Shown here piece after piece: positions 1 to 10,083 of a DNA stretch of 64,000 nucleotides. The translations under genes were made by a program, and so were the position numbers. The notes under the pieces were generated by a model. It did not search any database. It worked only from the letters and a program-made list of their open reading frames with translations, and had not been told where the DNA came from. Origin of the DNA: Mayamaea pseudoterrestris. Lineage: Eukaryota; Bacillariophyta; Bacillariophyceae; Sellaphorales; Sellaphoraceae. Location: the NCBI GenBank assembly GCA_027923505.1, contig BROI01000010.1, positions 248,001 through 312,000 on the forward strand, written 5' to 3'. Each line of letters begins with the position of its first letter. Position 1 is the first letter of the stretch.

Positions 1-564
1 TACATCGTAGTTGGCTAGGTTTTACATCTAATATATGAAAGTACATATCAACGCTTTGGTATTAACCACCTTCAGGGCTCGGCTAGAACTATACGAAACG
101 GAACTTGCGCACTGCATCTTCCCGGCGCTTGCGTTGTTGTCTGCAACAACTCGCCTCGCAAAAACATATATAGTGACTGCTGCATTGATGGTTGATCCGT
201 GGGATCGGCTTGCGCAAGCTCAGCAGCGCATCATAATGCACCGTGTGAGTATAATATTCAAAACACCCCGTTCCAGGAAACGAATTCGTCCCGTGTGTGC
301 TAACTAGATAAGCCAGCATTAACGCGATAAGCCAGCGTTAACGATGGAACATTCACTGCAGTCAAGCGCAGAGTATTCTGTTGCAGACGTCGGATGGTCG
401 AATCGTTGTGTTAGCGTTGTACGTGCTTCACGCGCAGCACATGCGGAAATATTAACTTTGCCAGCAACGACATAGCTAGCCAAAGCGCGGCTCGCGTACC
501 AGCGCGCCAGCCACTCGTGCATGCGTCGCGCCATGGCGATGGCGCGCCGCTCATTCATTTCACC
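1..564. other. Upstream region, no gene supported
   Basis: Short open frames exist here on both strands (for example 35-307 on the plus strand), but none has a recognisable domain and their composition looks random. The last part probably holds the 5' leader of the CTF8 gene. I see no RNA gene or repeat. Confidence 0.5.
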
Positions 565-1204
565 ATGACTCCAGCAACAGCAACCACCGCTCAGTCTCCG
601 TTGGGCCGGGTCGTTACCATTCCCATTCACTTTGCGGGTAGTAACGCTGACGGCGACGATGTTCCCGAGTGGGCCATGATTGAAATCAATGGCGAGCTCG
701 TCGTTCCGCCGTTGAATGATGATGCAGACGACGATGATGCAGACGAGGAAGCTACGAAACACGTCAGGAGCGATCAGTTGGAGCTTGGATCGATTCGGTT
801 CGATGGAGAGGTATGTTGATAAAAGTGAAAATACTGCCTGCCGTTTCATTCATTGGCGAAGCCTTTGTGTCGAAAATCCGTGCTCGGATCGTAATCGTCG
901 CTCATTCCATTCTATCATTTATCTGTCATAGACTCCAGTCATGATACTCGGCAGCCACGAGCTCATTGGAACAGTTGAAACGCTCAAGCAGCCCTTTTGC
1001 GTCCTGCGCAAGGAAGTGGTCGAGCCGTTGACCGACAATGAATTTGCCATGAGTGAAGAAACGCCTGCAAACGCAGACGCTACAAATACAAGTGCAAGCA
1101 GCAGTGACAGCAGCAGGAGCGTGTCCTACGTCGTGCAAGGCGTCGTGACTCGCAAACTTTTGTTCAACAAGTACCCCAAGGTCATTATGCGATCCATGCG
1201 GTGA
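565..1204 (+). CDS. CTF8: Chromosome transmission fidelity protein 8 homologue (Ctf8)
   Basis: The proposed CDS is join(565..810, 932..1204), about 172 aa. The 121-bp intron has a GTATGT donor and a CATAG acceptor. Joining the exons restores the Ctf8 signature: PEWAMIEINGEL in exon 1, then FDGE|TPVMILGSHELIG across the junction, then KQPFCVLRK and a C-terminal KLLFNKYPKVIM strand. Ctf8 is the small subunit of the Ctf18-Dcc1-Ctf8 alternative clamp loader, which acts on PCNA at replication forks and supports sister-chromatid cohesion. An acidic Asp-rich loop in exon 1 and a Ser-rich loop in exon 2 are insertions relative to the compact family core. An in-frame ATG at 517 would add 16 residues; I prefer 565 because family members begin close to the VTIPIHF strand. 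Confidence 0.82.
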
Positions 1205-2140
1205 GGCGAAACTTGAGTCGGTGGTCGACGCTTTGTGCGTACTGCGTACTTGATGGAGCGGTGGCTACTCGAGCCGGCGAATTTGACGACTGCATTCACT
1301 TCCTGATCAATAGTCGCCACGTTTATCGCAGTCGGTAGCGGGTGTGTAAGATGATGCCGCTTGGGTCGTCGGCGACGAAAGCAGCTATGAGGAACAAACA
1401 CTATATGCAACAGTCAACGTTTCTATGTATTAACCACAATCTTTAACTCAACTATCTTTCATTTCACGTCTCTAGCCGATATCTTTTTTTTTGTATGTGC
1501 ACAGATCGAATGCAACCAAGTCTCCTGCATTGGTCCTTTTTTGCCGACAAGGTGAATGAGCGGATTGGAGGTGCAGCATCCAGCAGGCAGGCCTTTTTTT
1601 GCCACGACGGAACGAAAGATTGTCCACAAGCCATTCATTCAAGCACTCTTCAATGACTGCGAGCCGCTACATCTGCGCATGGGAAGTTTCCAAATGCGGA
1701 AAGTGTTCGCTTGGCATGTCATGCCTTGCGACAGGTGCGCAAGTCAATATGGCCACGCTGCGTACAAGCTGGTGGAAGCGGTACCATGTAGAATGAACGG
1801 GTAAGTTCATTCGATTGGACTACATACTACGGCAGCTCTATACCGTATTAATAGCTCTAGCCTTTCACCATGCACTTTGTCAATGTTGCATGTGTGTATA
1901 GCAAATAAAAATCTTCATCGCATCGCCAAAACGTCATTCATTATTGATACGACACTTAAAGTTCGCATTCATTGCCGCTTATTAAGAAGGAACGGCTCGC
2001 AGAGCACCTCCTCGCGTCGATGTCGACCGATGCGCCATGATGAATCGAGCCGCCGTTTTGCATTCACACTTCTTCTTGTCATTAAGGAATCCAGCATTCT
2101 ACTACTATACTGCAAATCTTACATACTACTATTTACCATC
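1205..2140. other. Intergenic region, no gene supported
   Basis: About 940 bp between CTF8 and the USP14-like gene. Two overlapping open frames at 1556-1804 encode Cys/His-containing but unrecognisable peptides. The open frame upstream of 2141 is in frame with the deubiquitinase but looks like leader rather than protein. There is a short poly-T run near 1487. Confidence 0.45.
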
Positions 2141-3977
2141 ATGTCGACTACTTCTTCTAATGCTTCATTGACCATGTCCATCAAATGGGGCAAGGAGACG
2201 CTCAATTTGACGGCTCCGTCTCCACTCACGGCCGCATCGCTCCTCCAATTTGTTTCGCAAGCCACTAGCATTCCCATGGACCGCGTCAAGCTCTTGAGCA
2301 AAACCAAGGGACTCTGGAAGGGAGTGTTGCATGTGGAAACTACCGACTTGTCGCGCATTGACTGGACTGCACTAAAGCAACCAGTTCAGCTGCTACTCAT
2401 GGGATCCGCCGTTCAAGACGCCCCTCCATCTACACCAGTCGTTTTTTTGGAGGATTTGCCGGCCGAACAAGTGGCGCAGCTAAAGGAGCCGAGCGGATTG
2501 GTCAATCTGGGCAATACCTGCTACTTGAACAGCGTGACGCAGTGTCTCCGGACAGTGCAGCCACTGCGTGACGGATTGAGCGAGTTTAACGTGAATCGGA
2601 GTAGGAGAAGCAATGGCAGCAGCAGCAATCAGTCGTTTACATTCTTGACCAACGCGCTCCAGCAAACGCTCAAACAACTGGATCAGCAGACGGATGCGTA
2701 CGAGCCGCATCATTTGGTGCAGGCGACGCGGACAAGCTTTCCGCAGTTTGCCCAGCGGGGACCGCACGGACAAGTGCAGCAGCAGGATGCGGAGGTAACT
2801 ATGAATATATACTAGAGGGAAATCATTATTCGTCTTTCGATTGCTCACTTCACTTCACTTTCATTTCATTTAACAGGAATTCTACTCCAACTTGTTGACG
2901 GCCTTGGCAGCCGAGACGCACGGCGCGCAGCACATTTCCTCCGCCTTCAAAACCAACAGCACGTTTGACGCAGACCAACTATTGGGTGCAAACAATCTCG
3001 TGGACGCCTTGTTTGGTTTGCGCATGGAGGAAACGTTAACGTGCGACGAAGTGTCCGACGTTAGCTTGGAGCCGCCGGTAATTTCGTACGACTTGGCGCG
3101 CAAGCTTGTTTGCAACATTCAGGGTGGCGGAATATCGGCAACGACTAATAGTGCAATGACGAGCGCCAATATCGACAATACCAACGTGACACACATTGCC
3201 CAAGGCATTCAGCTGTCGCTCAATGGCAGTATTGAAAAACACTCGACCGCACTCGGCCGCAACGCCGTTTGGACGCGCACGCAGCGCATTAGTCGCCTGT
3301 CACCCTACTTGGCGGTGCAGTTTGGTCGCTTTTACTGGAAACTGACGCCCGACTCGGCCGACCATTCCGGCGTCAAGTGCAAAATCATGAAGCCAGTGAC
3401 GTTCCATGCGACGCTCGATATCTACGAGTTTTGCGCGACATCGGTGCAAGCGGTGTTAAAGCAGGCGAGAGATGCGGCGCTGGCGGCAGAAGAGGATGTC
3501 ATTGCCAAGAAACTAAAGGGACAGTTGGAGCAGCAGCAGCAAGGTGATGATGAAACGACGAATGGCGACGACGTTGCTGCTGCCGCTGATGTGGACATGA
3601 ACACGAGTCAGCAAGACATGGCGGTGGACGACGACGAACTGCAGGCCGCCTTGGCCATGAGCATGGAACCGGAGCAACCGCCCGTCGGACCTGGCTTGCC
3701 AATTAACTTTCAAGGCATTTACGAACTCTTTGCCGTGGTGACGCACAAGGGTCGCGACGCCGATGGTGGTCACTACATGGCCTGGGTCAAGGCGGAGCAG
3801 CAGCAGCAACGAGGCAATGACGTGACAAAGATTGCCGACACGGACGTGGACAATGAGGATTGGTTCGTCTTTGACGACGACCAAGTCAGTCCATGCAAGA
3901 CGGAGGATGTGTTGAAATTAAAGGGAGGCGGCGATTGGCACATGTCGTACATTAATTTCTATCGGGCAAAGAAATAA
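2141..3977 (+). CDS. USP14: Ubiquitin carboxyl-terminal hydrolase, USP14/Ubp6 family
   Basis: The CDS is join(2141..2794, 2877..3977), 584 aa, with an 82-bp intron (GTAACT donor, TTAACAG acceptor) that joins QQDAE to EFYSNLL. Residues about 10-90 form a ubiquitin-like domain, as in USP14/Ubp6, which docks on the proteasome subunit Rpn1. The Cys box GLVNLGNTCYLNS places the catalytic cysteine at C127. The His box RDADGGHYMAW places the catalytic histidine at H517. By family, the enzyme trims ubiquitin from substrates on the 26S proteasome. A Gln/Asp-rich insert of roughly 90 residues precedes the His box and contains a UIM-like helix at about 469-484. I chose the ATG at 2141 because it opens the UBL domain; the frame is open upstream to 1877 without meaningful sequence. 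Confidence 0.9.
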
Positions 3978-4296
3978 ACGGCCGTATTCTTGATTGTAGT
4001 TGGTACATTTTGCGTTGCGCACTTTCTAATAAATCCTTATCACTCAGTAATGTGCATGTAGCGAGCTCTGCGTGAGCAACGAACGGACTAACTGTGAGTT
4101 TCCCGACGTGCGTCCTTTTTGCTGCGGCTTTATTCACATATTCATACAAATTGCATCGTTGTCTGTAAATATGCCGGCATAAAGACGAGGACCTATATGA
4201 CCAAAACATTGTACTATATGTTTATTTACAACTACAGCATGTACTCGCGAACGTCATACTTGCAACACCATAATTTTTTATGCACCAGCAGCAGCC
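3978..4296. other. Convergent intergenic region
   Basis: Holds the 3' ends of the USP14-like gene (plus strand) and the ARM-like gene (minus strand). An AATAAA lies at 4028-4033. I see nothing else. Confidence 0.5.
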
Positions 4297-5227
4297 TCAA
4301 ATCGTCTGCGTACAGCCAGCATTGTCTTCGTCATCATCATCTTGCGTCATCACAAGCATGATTGCACTGCGCGCCTCTTTCTGCAGGGCTTTGTTGTTTG
4401 GGAAGCGCTGCATGGCGTCGAATAACAACCGAGCGCCACCTGAACTAATAATTTGCGGACGAAACTGCTTCCGAAAGCTGAAGATTTTGAGCCACTGAGC
4501 GCACACAAGTTGCATGCTTTCGAAGTCCTTTGAACGTTCCATGACAGCCGTCATCTTGGTTATGCCAGCGAGCTTGTTGACGAAATGCTCCGCACGATGG
4601 TGGGAATTGTTAATGATAAGCTCGACAGCAATGCACACCCGAACAACCAAGTCTTCGTTCTCTGAATGCTCCTCCAACATCTGTAGCATCTGCTCCAGCA
4701 TTCCCATCCAAATGAAAGGACGCTTCTCGGAAGTTCCGTCTTTACACAAAACATCGATGAGAACTGCCAAAGCCAGAATCAGGACATCTAAATGATGAAT
4801 CCACTTCTTCATCAGCACTTTCAAAAAGCAATATCCACCAAGACTTGCAAAGATCATTGCATTTTCTTGCTCGCGCTCCAGATTTCCGTTTTCTTCAATT
4901 TTCATTAATGAGTCCAAATCCTTCAACGCCACAATAACAATCTTCGTGTCGTCGCTTTGAACGTCCTCCGTAAGCAATTTGGCGATGGTGAAACCATGGT
5001 CCTGAAGGACTATCTCATTCAGCATCATCGCTTTGTCCGCATCTGTTGCCATGACACGTTTGTAATCTAACGGTCGTTTAGCTTGTTTTCGGCGCTTTGC
5101 ATCGGGCACACTCTCCACCTCTGATGGTACGTCAATCTGACTGCAAAGGAAAACATGTTCTCGATGATTAGCCAACCTTACACTGTGGGCGAATGAATCA
5201 CACTCTCGAAACTTACTTGGAGCTCAT
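4297..5227 (-). CDS. ARM/HEAT-like helical repeat protein, function unknown
   Basis: The proposed CDS is complement(join(4297..5140, 5217..5227)), 284 aa. An 11-nt first exon (ATG AGC TCC AA) is followed by a canonical GTAAGT donor, and a 76-bp intron ends in TTTGCAG, giving MSSNQIDVP. A basic cluster, DAKRRKQAKRP, near the N-terminus may be a nuclear localisation signal. The rest is a run of amphipathic helices typical of armadillo-type superhelices, with segments such as LVVRVCIAVELIINNSHH and GGARLLFDAMQRFPNN. It ends in an acidic tail. I do not recognise a specific orthologue. A scaffold or protein-binding role is an inference from fold alone. Without the intron, an alternative start at 5175 would give an N-terminus that reads through intron sequence. 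Confidence 0.65.
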
Positions 5228-5280
5228 TGTCAGGGATATTAAGTGCAGCGTGAAGGAGCTGTGAGCCGGAGAAGCAACAA

Positions 5281-5583
5281 GATTTATGGGGACAGCAATT
5301 TCGATGTCAGAATGCAGCTTCAGCGCGGAACGGCCCAACGTGAAGCTTGCCTCTAAATAGCACTCGCGCAGTTCTAACAGAGGCCCGATCAAGCTTTCCT
5401 CCCACCTCTGCCAATCCATTGTTGCCAATCATTATGAGGGACATTGATTTCGATGTCCGAATGCAGCTTTAGCGTGGAGTGGCCCGAGCGTCATGTTTGC
5501 CTTTAAATAACACTCGAACAATTAAAACAGAGGCCTGATCAAGCTTTCCTCGCACCTTTGCCAACCCAATGGTGCCAAAATCA
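5281..5583. repeat. Two-copy imperfect direct repeat (about 150 bp)
   Basis: Copy 1 (about 5281-5432) and copy 2 (about 5431-5583) share the same order of words: TTTCGATGTC, GAATGCAGCTT, ACAGAGGCC, TGATCAAGCTTTCCTC or its GATCAAGCTTTCCTC variant, then CCAA..CCA near the end. The repeat lies just upstream of the ARM-like gene's start, so it duplicates part of that gene's probable promoter or leader. Confidence 0.8.
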
Positions 5584-5652
5584 TGCTTCAGATTGGCCCG
5601 ACAAGAACCGACGTCTTAAAAAGCTAGCAGCAAATTCTGATTTGCGACTGCA

Positions 5653-7858
5653 TCATTCTAGTTCTTGCTCATTATAAACATAGAGGAATCCGTTGCTGAA
5701 TTGTGGCAAGTTCATGCTGTACACAGGCATCGCTCGCGGCTGTCGAAACGGATTCATTCTGACAGAATTGCGGCTGGCTGCACCACCCAGGCTAGCACAT
5801 TGAACGGCGCTCATTTCGTTGTAGTCGGTAAAAACGCCAACCACACTTGTGTAGTCACGAAGAAAGCGCACGACGCTTCGCCAACTGGGGTATGCGTATA
5901 GGCCTGCATTAAATCCAACAATCATGTCGGGTGCACCAGTTCCACAATCGAAACGAGGATCAAGCGTATCACCATATGAGCCACTCTGCACGTAGATGTT
6001 CAAGCCATCCGTCAAGGTCGTCGAAAACGTACAACTGCCACCACCTTCTCGCAGGTTTGGAGGCAACATGTCTTCGCGAACGATAAAGACAAGCTCGAGT
6101 GCCACATTTTGCGGAAGCAAATACGACACCTCTCGAAAAAGATCCAAAAAGTTCATCTCCTTCTCCGCTCCAACCATATGTATCCGCAGTGGTCGTTTCA
6201 ACATGCGAGCCACCATGCATGGCACCGCTCCATACTCGACAATGGCGTAGTATAGCGTCAAGGGAAATGTTAAAAGCAGCGCCGCGATACTGTATTGTCC
6301 AAGGTTCCGCAAGCGATAGTAATCCTCCCATGACTGCAAGCGCAGAAATCCCAGTTCGTTTCGCGCACTCTTGGTATCTTCGTCTGCAGTGGCTCGTCCG
6401 TCCGATGGAACGTCAATTATTGGACCGAAACCTTCCGCATAGGACAGTCGTTTGGTGATATCGACCATCTTGGCACTCTCGCTGTCACCCCCAGACCAAC
6501 CACCAAACTCGGTCCTCCACCAGCTCGTAGACTCCTGCATAATGCCATGACGCTTTAGAAACGCATGATACGGATCGTTGGACAATTGACAGTCGCGGCC
6601 GACAATCGAATCGACCCAATCCCCCATTCCGGCAAACATGGAGAGCTCCTGGCGATTGTTCACGTATAGCTTCCACGTCGAGCACATGCACTCGTGCGAC
6701 CAGCTGTCGGAGCAATTGAAACATTTGGATGCGTGTGTGAGACAAAACGATTCTGCAGTATACGACACAGACGACACAAGCATGCAGTTTGTGATTGTGA
6801 ATATTCAATACGTACCCATGCACCAGCCGACAAACGTCGTTGCAAAAGTAGGCGCCGCGGCAACCAACGCAAAGGGTATTGGCAGGCCTTCGACACTGCA
6901 GACAGAGCGGGCTCGTGGCAACTATAAATTGTTTGTGTTGACTATGCTGCTCCACGGTCGCCTGGCTGCCAATTTCATGATTTGATTCATGTTCGCTCTC
7001 ACTGCTGCTACAACTTTCATCCAAGTCACCGTCATGTCTACGCTCAGAACGGTCATTTTCGTCACTATCACATGGTTGTTGCTGCTGCAACTCCACCTTC
7101 ATGACCTTGGCCAGCTGGTCGAGGGCATCTTGATCGTGGTAGTTGTGCATGGCGGCGTTTCCGAGCCAGTTTGGAATGATTCGATTTGAACATAATTTAT
7201 CGTCGTCGTCGTCGTCGGATGTTGTTCCTGCTTCTCCATTGTATCTTCGTTCATGATGCATCATTTCTTGCTGCAACGACTCGCGCAAGTCGGGACTGTA
7301 AGTGCCGGCAGCAGTCAAGGCTAGCAAGATTTGTGCGGGCGTCTGATGCATTGCCAATGTCGCCGCAGTTTCCACAGCCGGCGCCAGCAGGACGCATCCC
7401 CTTAACTTGACGTGCCACAATCCGCAGGCCATGGCGATGCGCGTCGCGCGCACGTTTGGTGGTTGCGCATCATGATGATTTGCATGATGATTGTTCGTTT
7501 TTTGCAAGATGCTGCTGCAAGTGTAGGCGGACAGTCCGGTTGGAAAGTCGCCCTGACGCGGCCGAATCAGTAGCGTCGGCGTGATTAGCATCAAGTCGTC
7601 CTCGTCAAATGCAGTCTGGCTAGAATCATTATTGCGGATGGCGTCGTCCATGTGAGTAGCAGCATCGTCATTCAGTTTTCGAAAGGCTTGCTTGAGCAAC
7701 TGTTCGAGTGACAGCTGCGACTTGATGGATTCGTCGTGACTCTCATCAATCTCCACCAGCTTCAACGGTACGCGTTCATCACAATGGACAAAAATGATCC
7801 ATTTCTGAAACGGAGGTGCTGCTGCTGAAAATTCATTCAATGTTTCCGGAGCAGCCAT
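5653..7858 (-). CDS. MYND zinc-finger protein with MSS51-type C-terminal domain
   Basis: The CDS is complement(join(5653..6703, 6816..7858)), about 697 aa. The 112-bp intron (GTACGT donor, CGACAG acceptor) splits the zinc finger itself: exon 1 ends in CLQCRRPANTLCVGC...YFCNDVCRLVHG and exon 2 resumes WSHECMC, which together give the full MYND C-x2-C / C-x2-C / C-x3-C / H-x3-C set. The C-terminal half matches the MSS51 C-terminal domain: PDMIVGFNAGLYAYPSW, GVFTDYNEMSA, MNPFRQP and NGFLYVYN. In yeast, Mss51 activates Cox1 mRNA translation in mitochondria; many protist relatives are uncharacterised, so function is open. The roughly 300-residue N-terminal half is low-complexity with poly-Asp and Gln runs. 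The ATG at 7858 (MAAPETLNE) is preferred; 7885 would add nine residues. It is divergent from RCL1 across a duplicated promoter. Confidence 0.8.
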
Positions 7859-8398
7859 GACGGATTGGAACGAACGAGTGTGCACGACGCGTCGTCAACG
7901 AATCGCTGTATTTGACGATGAAAGTTGTCAATAGTTAATGTTCATCGGTCATGTTTGCTTTCCATTGATGCTTTCACGCCGTCGTCTCCATGATGCTTTT
8001 TGCAGCTACTATAATATTACAGTTCCTATCGTTTTGTTTGCGACGGCGCTGAAATCCTCCATGGCGGATGACAGACATGATGATACGGCACACTAACTTC
8101 AACCGGCACTCACGTCTTGTTGCACCGAAACACGTCAGCCCGTCCGTCGTCCGCCTCGTGACGTTCGCCAAACCATCTTTGCCGCTGCAGCTGAAAGCGG
8201 AAGGAAAAGACTACACTATATATGTAATAGTCGCCAGAGTGGCGACACTAACCGCCTTTGAAAGCTGCTTGGTTGCAGATAAGCCCCGCATGTTGAAGAG
8301 CATCTTTTGATCCTCCTTCGCCCTGCTCGGAGCCAATTGCAGCTCGACGACGCCGTTTAGCAAGCAATTTCATCTTGACTCGAACTCGCTTGCTGCTC
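7843..8398. repeat. Promoter duplication, copy A
   Basis: This segment includes the first codons of the MSS51-like gene and its upstream region. It is repeated in the same order at 9684-10068. Shared words include GGTCATGTTTGC, CACGCCGTCGTCTCCAT, AACTTCAACCGGCACT, CGTCCGTC, GACGTTCGCCAA, AATTGCAGCTCGACGACGC and TTGACTCGAAC. Copy A carries about 150 bp (near 8180-8330) that copy B lacks. Confidence 0.8.
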
Positions 8399-8438
8399 TA
8401 TTTTTCATATCAATTGCTCCGACAAACCACAACAAGTA

Positions 8439-9065
8439 ATGGCCTCGCCTATTCAAAGTATTGTCCAAGAAGGTGTTGTCCAAGATCCACAGCTGCAATT
8501 GAAAGTGACAGGTGCAAATCTTCCTCCTGCATCATCACAAAGCCAAGATGGGCTAGACGATGGATCTCGACAAGGAGTGGTAGGAAACACCACCACACAC
8601 ATGTCATCAGACGTCAATGCAGGTGACAGAGCTTCATACGGCGAGCAGACACATGGGCCAAGTCCACTAATCGATGGGAGCTCTCGTACGAGCGTGCAGA
8701 CTCAAGAGACCAAGAAATGGAAAATTATGTCCCACGCAGATTTTATGGTGCAGGATCCTATTACGACACGCCTGTATCAGCGTGATGATAAAGCTCAACA
8801 GAATAGCAATGCTCAAGTCGAGAATCAGACTCAAGAGACCAAGAAATGGAAAATTATCTCTCACGCAGATGTTATGGTGCAGGATCCTATTACGACACGC
8901 CTGTATCTGCGTGATGATATAGCTCAACAGATTAGCAATGCTCAAGTCGAGAATCAGACTCAAGAGACCAAGAAATGAAAAATTATGTCCCACAAAGATT
9001 TTATGGCGCAGGATCCTACTACGACACGCCTGTATCAGCGTGATGATAAAGCTCAACAGAAGAAA
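8439..9065 (+). pseudogene. Small repeat ORF, apparently truncated by a stop codon
   Basis: From ATG 8439 the frame is open to a TGA at 8976-8978 (179 aa). The first roughly 87 residues are Gln/Ser-rich and unrecognised. Then come tandem 43-residue repeats beginning TQETKKWKI and containing QDPITTRLY and RDDKAQQ. The DNA period is exactly 129 bp, at about 8700, 8829 and 8958. In the third copy the conserved TGG (W) reads TGA, but the same frame then continues through KIMSHKDFMAQDP and TTRLYQRDDKAQQKK to a TAA at 9063-9065. This suggests a former protein about 208 aa long, now truncated by a nonsense change, or a truncated allele. I recognise no domain. It lies between the two promoter copies, so it may be a byproduct of that rearrangement. 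Confidence 0.45.
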
Positions 9066-9683
9066 TAAGTTTGATCCTCTTTTTTAACCCATTAAACAAG
9101 CAAACCACCATCGAGCTCTTTTTGGCCTTTAGACCAACATGTAGGATGGATGCGTATACCAAACCCACTGATGTCATTATTTGCTCGTCACAAGCCTTAT
9201 TGACCAGTCGTGGGTTCATCAGGGTACCATATTTTAAAATATAGGAGGCCTCTTGGGCGCTTTTACTATGTGTCACGCTTGCCCAATCGCGCTCCATGGG
9301 AATTATTCATCCGTCTCGACGGAAAAGGGTTTTGCTAAAAGCCTTGATCCAAATCAATTTCATTGTGGATGTGTACTGATTCACCCATACTGCTTTTGAC
9401 TTCCCCGACGACCACCATGGCCTTGCTTCTCCTTCCACCGCAGCCAGCAGTCACGACCATATTAATACTCGTGCAGTGGGCGCAATGGCGCCAACATTGA
9501 CAATGAGTCCATGCAACATGCAACGGAACAGCGCGACGGACCTTGGTTTAGGATGTTTTTGCTTCAACAGAACAATGTATGATAGAGTTATAAAGGAGAT
9601 ACAAAAAGAGATGGCAAGTCAGGTGCTTGGGCGAGCGGTGCTTCATGCGGCATGTGGTGCTTAGTGCTCGTTTGCTCGTTGAC
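9066..9683. other. Intergenic region between repeat ORF and promoter copy B
   Basis: About 620 bp. Open frames on both strands are short and unrecognised. I could not link this segment to a known mobile element. Confidence 0.4.
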
Positions 9684-10068
9684 GATTCCAGAGCAGCCAT
9701 GACTAGATGTGCGAGGCGCCGTCAACGAGTCGTCGATTTGCTATATCTGACGATGAAATTAGTCAAGAGTTATCGTTCCTCGGTCATGTTTGCGTTCATA
9801 TATATATTGCGTTCACGCCGTCGTCTCCATCGCAGCAATTGTAATTACAGAATTCATCGTTTTGCGACGCGGAAATCATCATGGTCGATGACGGATGTTG
9901 CAAACTTCAACCGGCACTTATTTTATGTCGTAGCACACCACGTCAATCCGTCGTCCGTCTCGTGTGACGTTCGCCAACCATTGCCAAGGAACAATTGCAG
10001 CTCGACGACGCTGTCGTTTTGAAAGCTACCAAGCAGCTTCATCCTTGACTCGAACGACAATTAGCAGC
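9684..10068. repeat. Promoter duplication, copy B (RCL1 side)
   Basis: Diverged second copy of 7843-8398. On the minus strand it even retains a remnant of the MSS51-like start (ATGGCTGCTC, reading MAALES against MAAPET), which shows that the duplication reached into that gene. It abuts the RCL1 start and presumably now supplies its promoter. Confidence 0.78.
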
Positions 10069-10083
10069 AAGTCTGTCACTATC

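Noticed and set aside
1556-1804. Small Cys-containing ORF downstream of CTF8
   Set aside because: Two overlapping frames of similar length exist, neither with a known domain nor clear splice links, so coding cannot be supported.
9019-9297. Minus-strand ORF suspected to be a retroelement fragment
   Set aside because: A few words resemble retroelement protein ends, but no catalytic motif, terminal repeat or continuing homology is visible.
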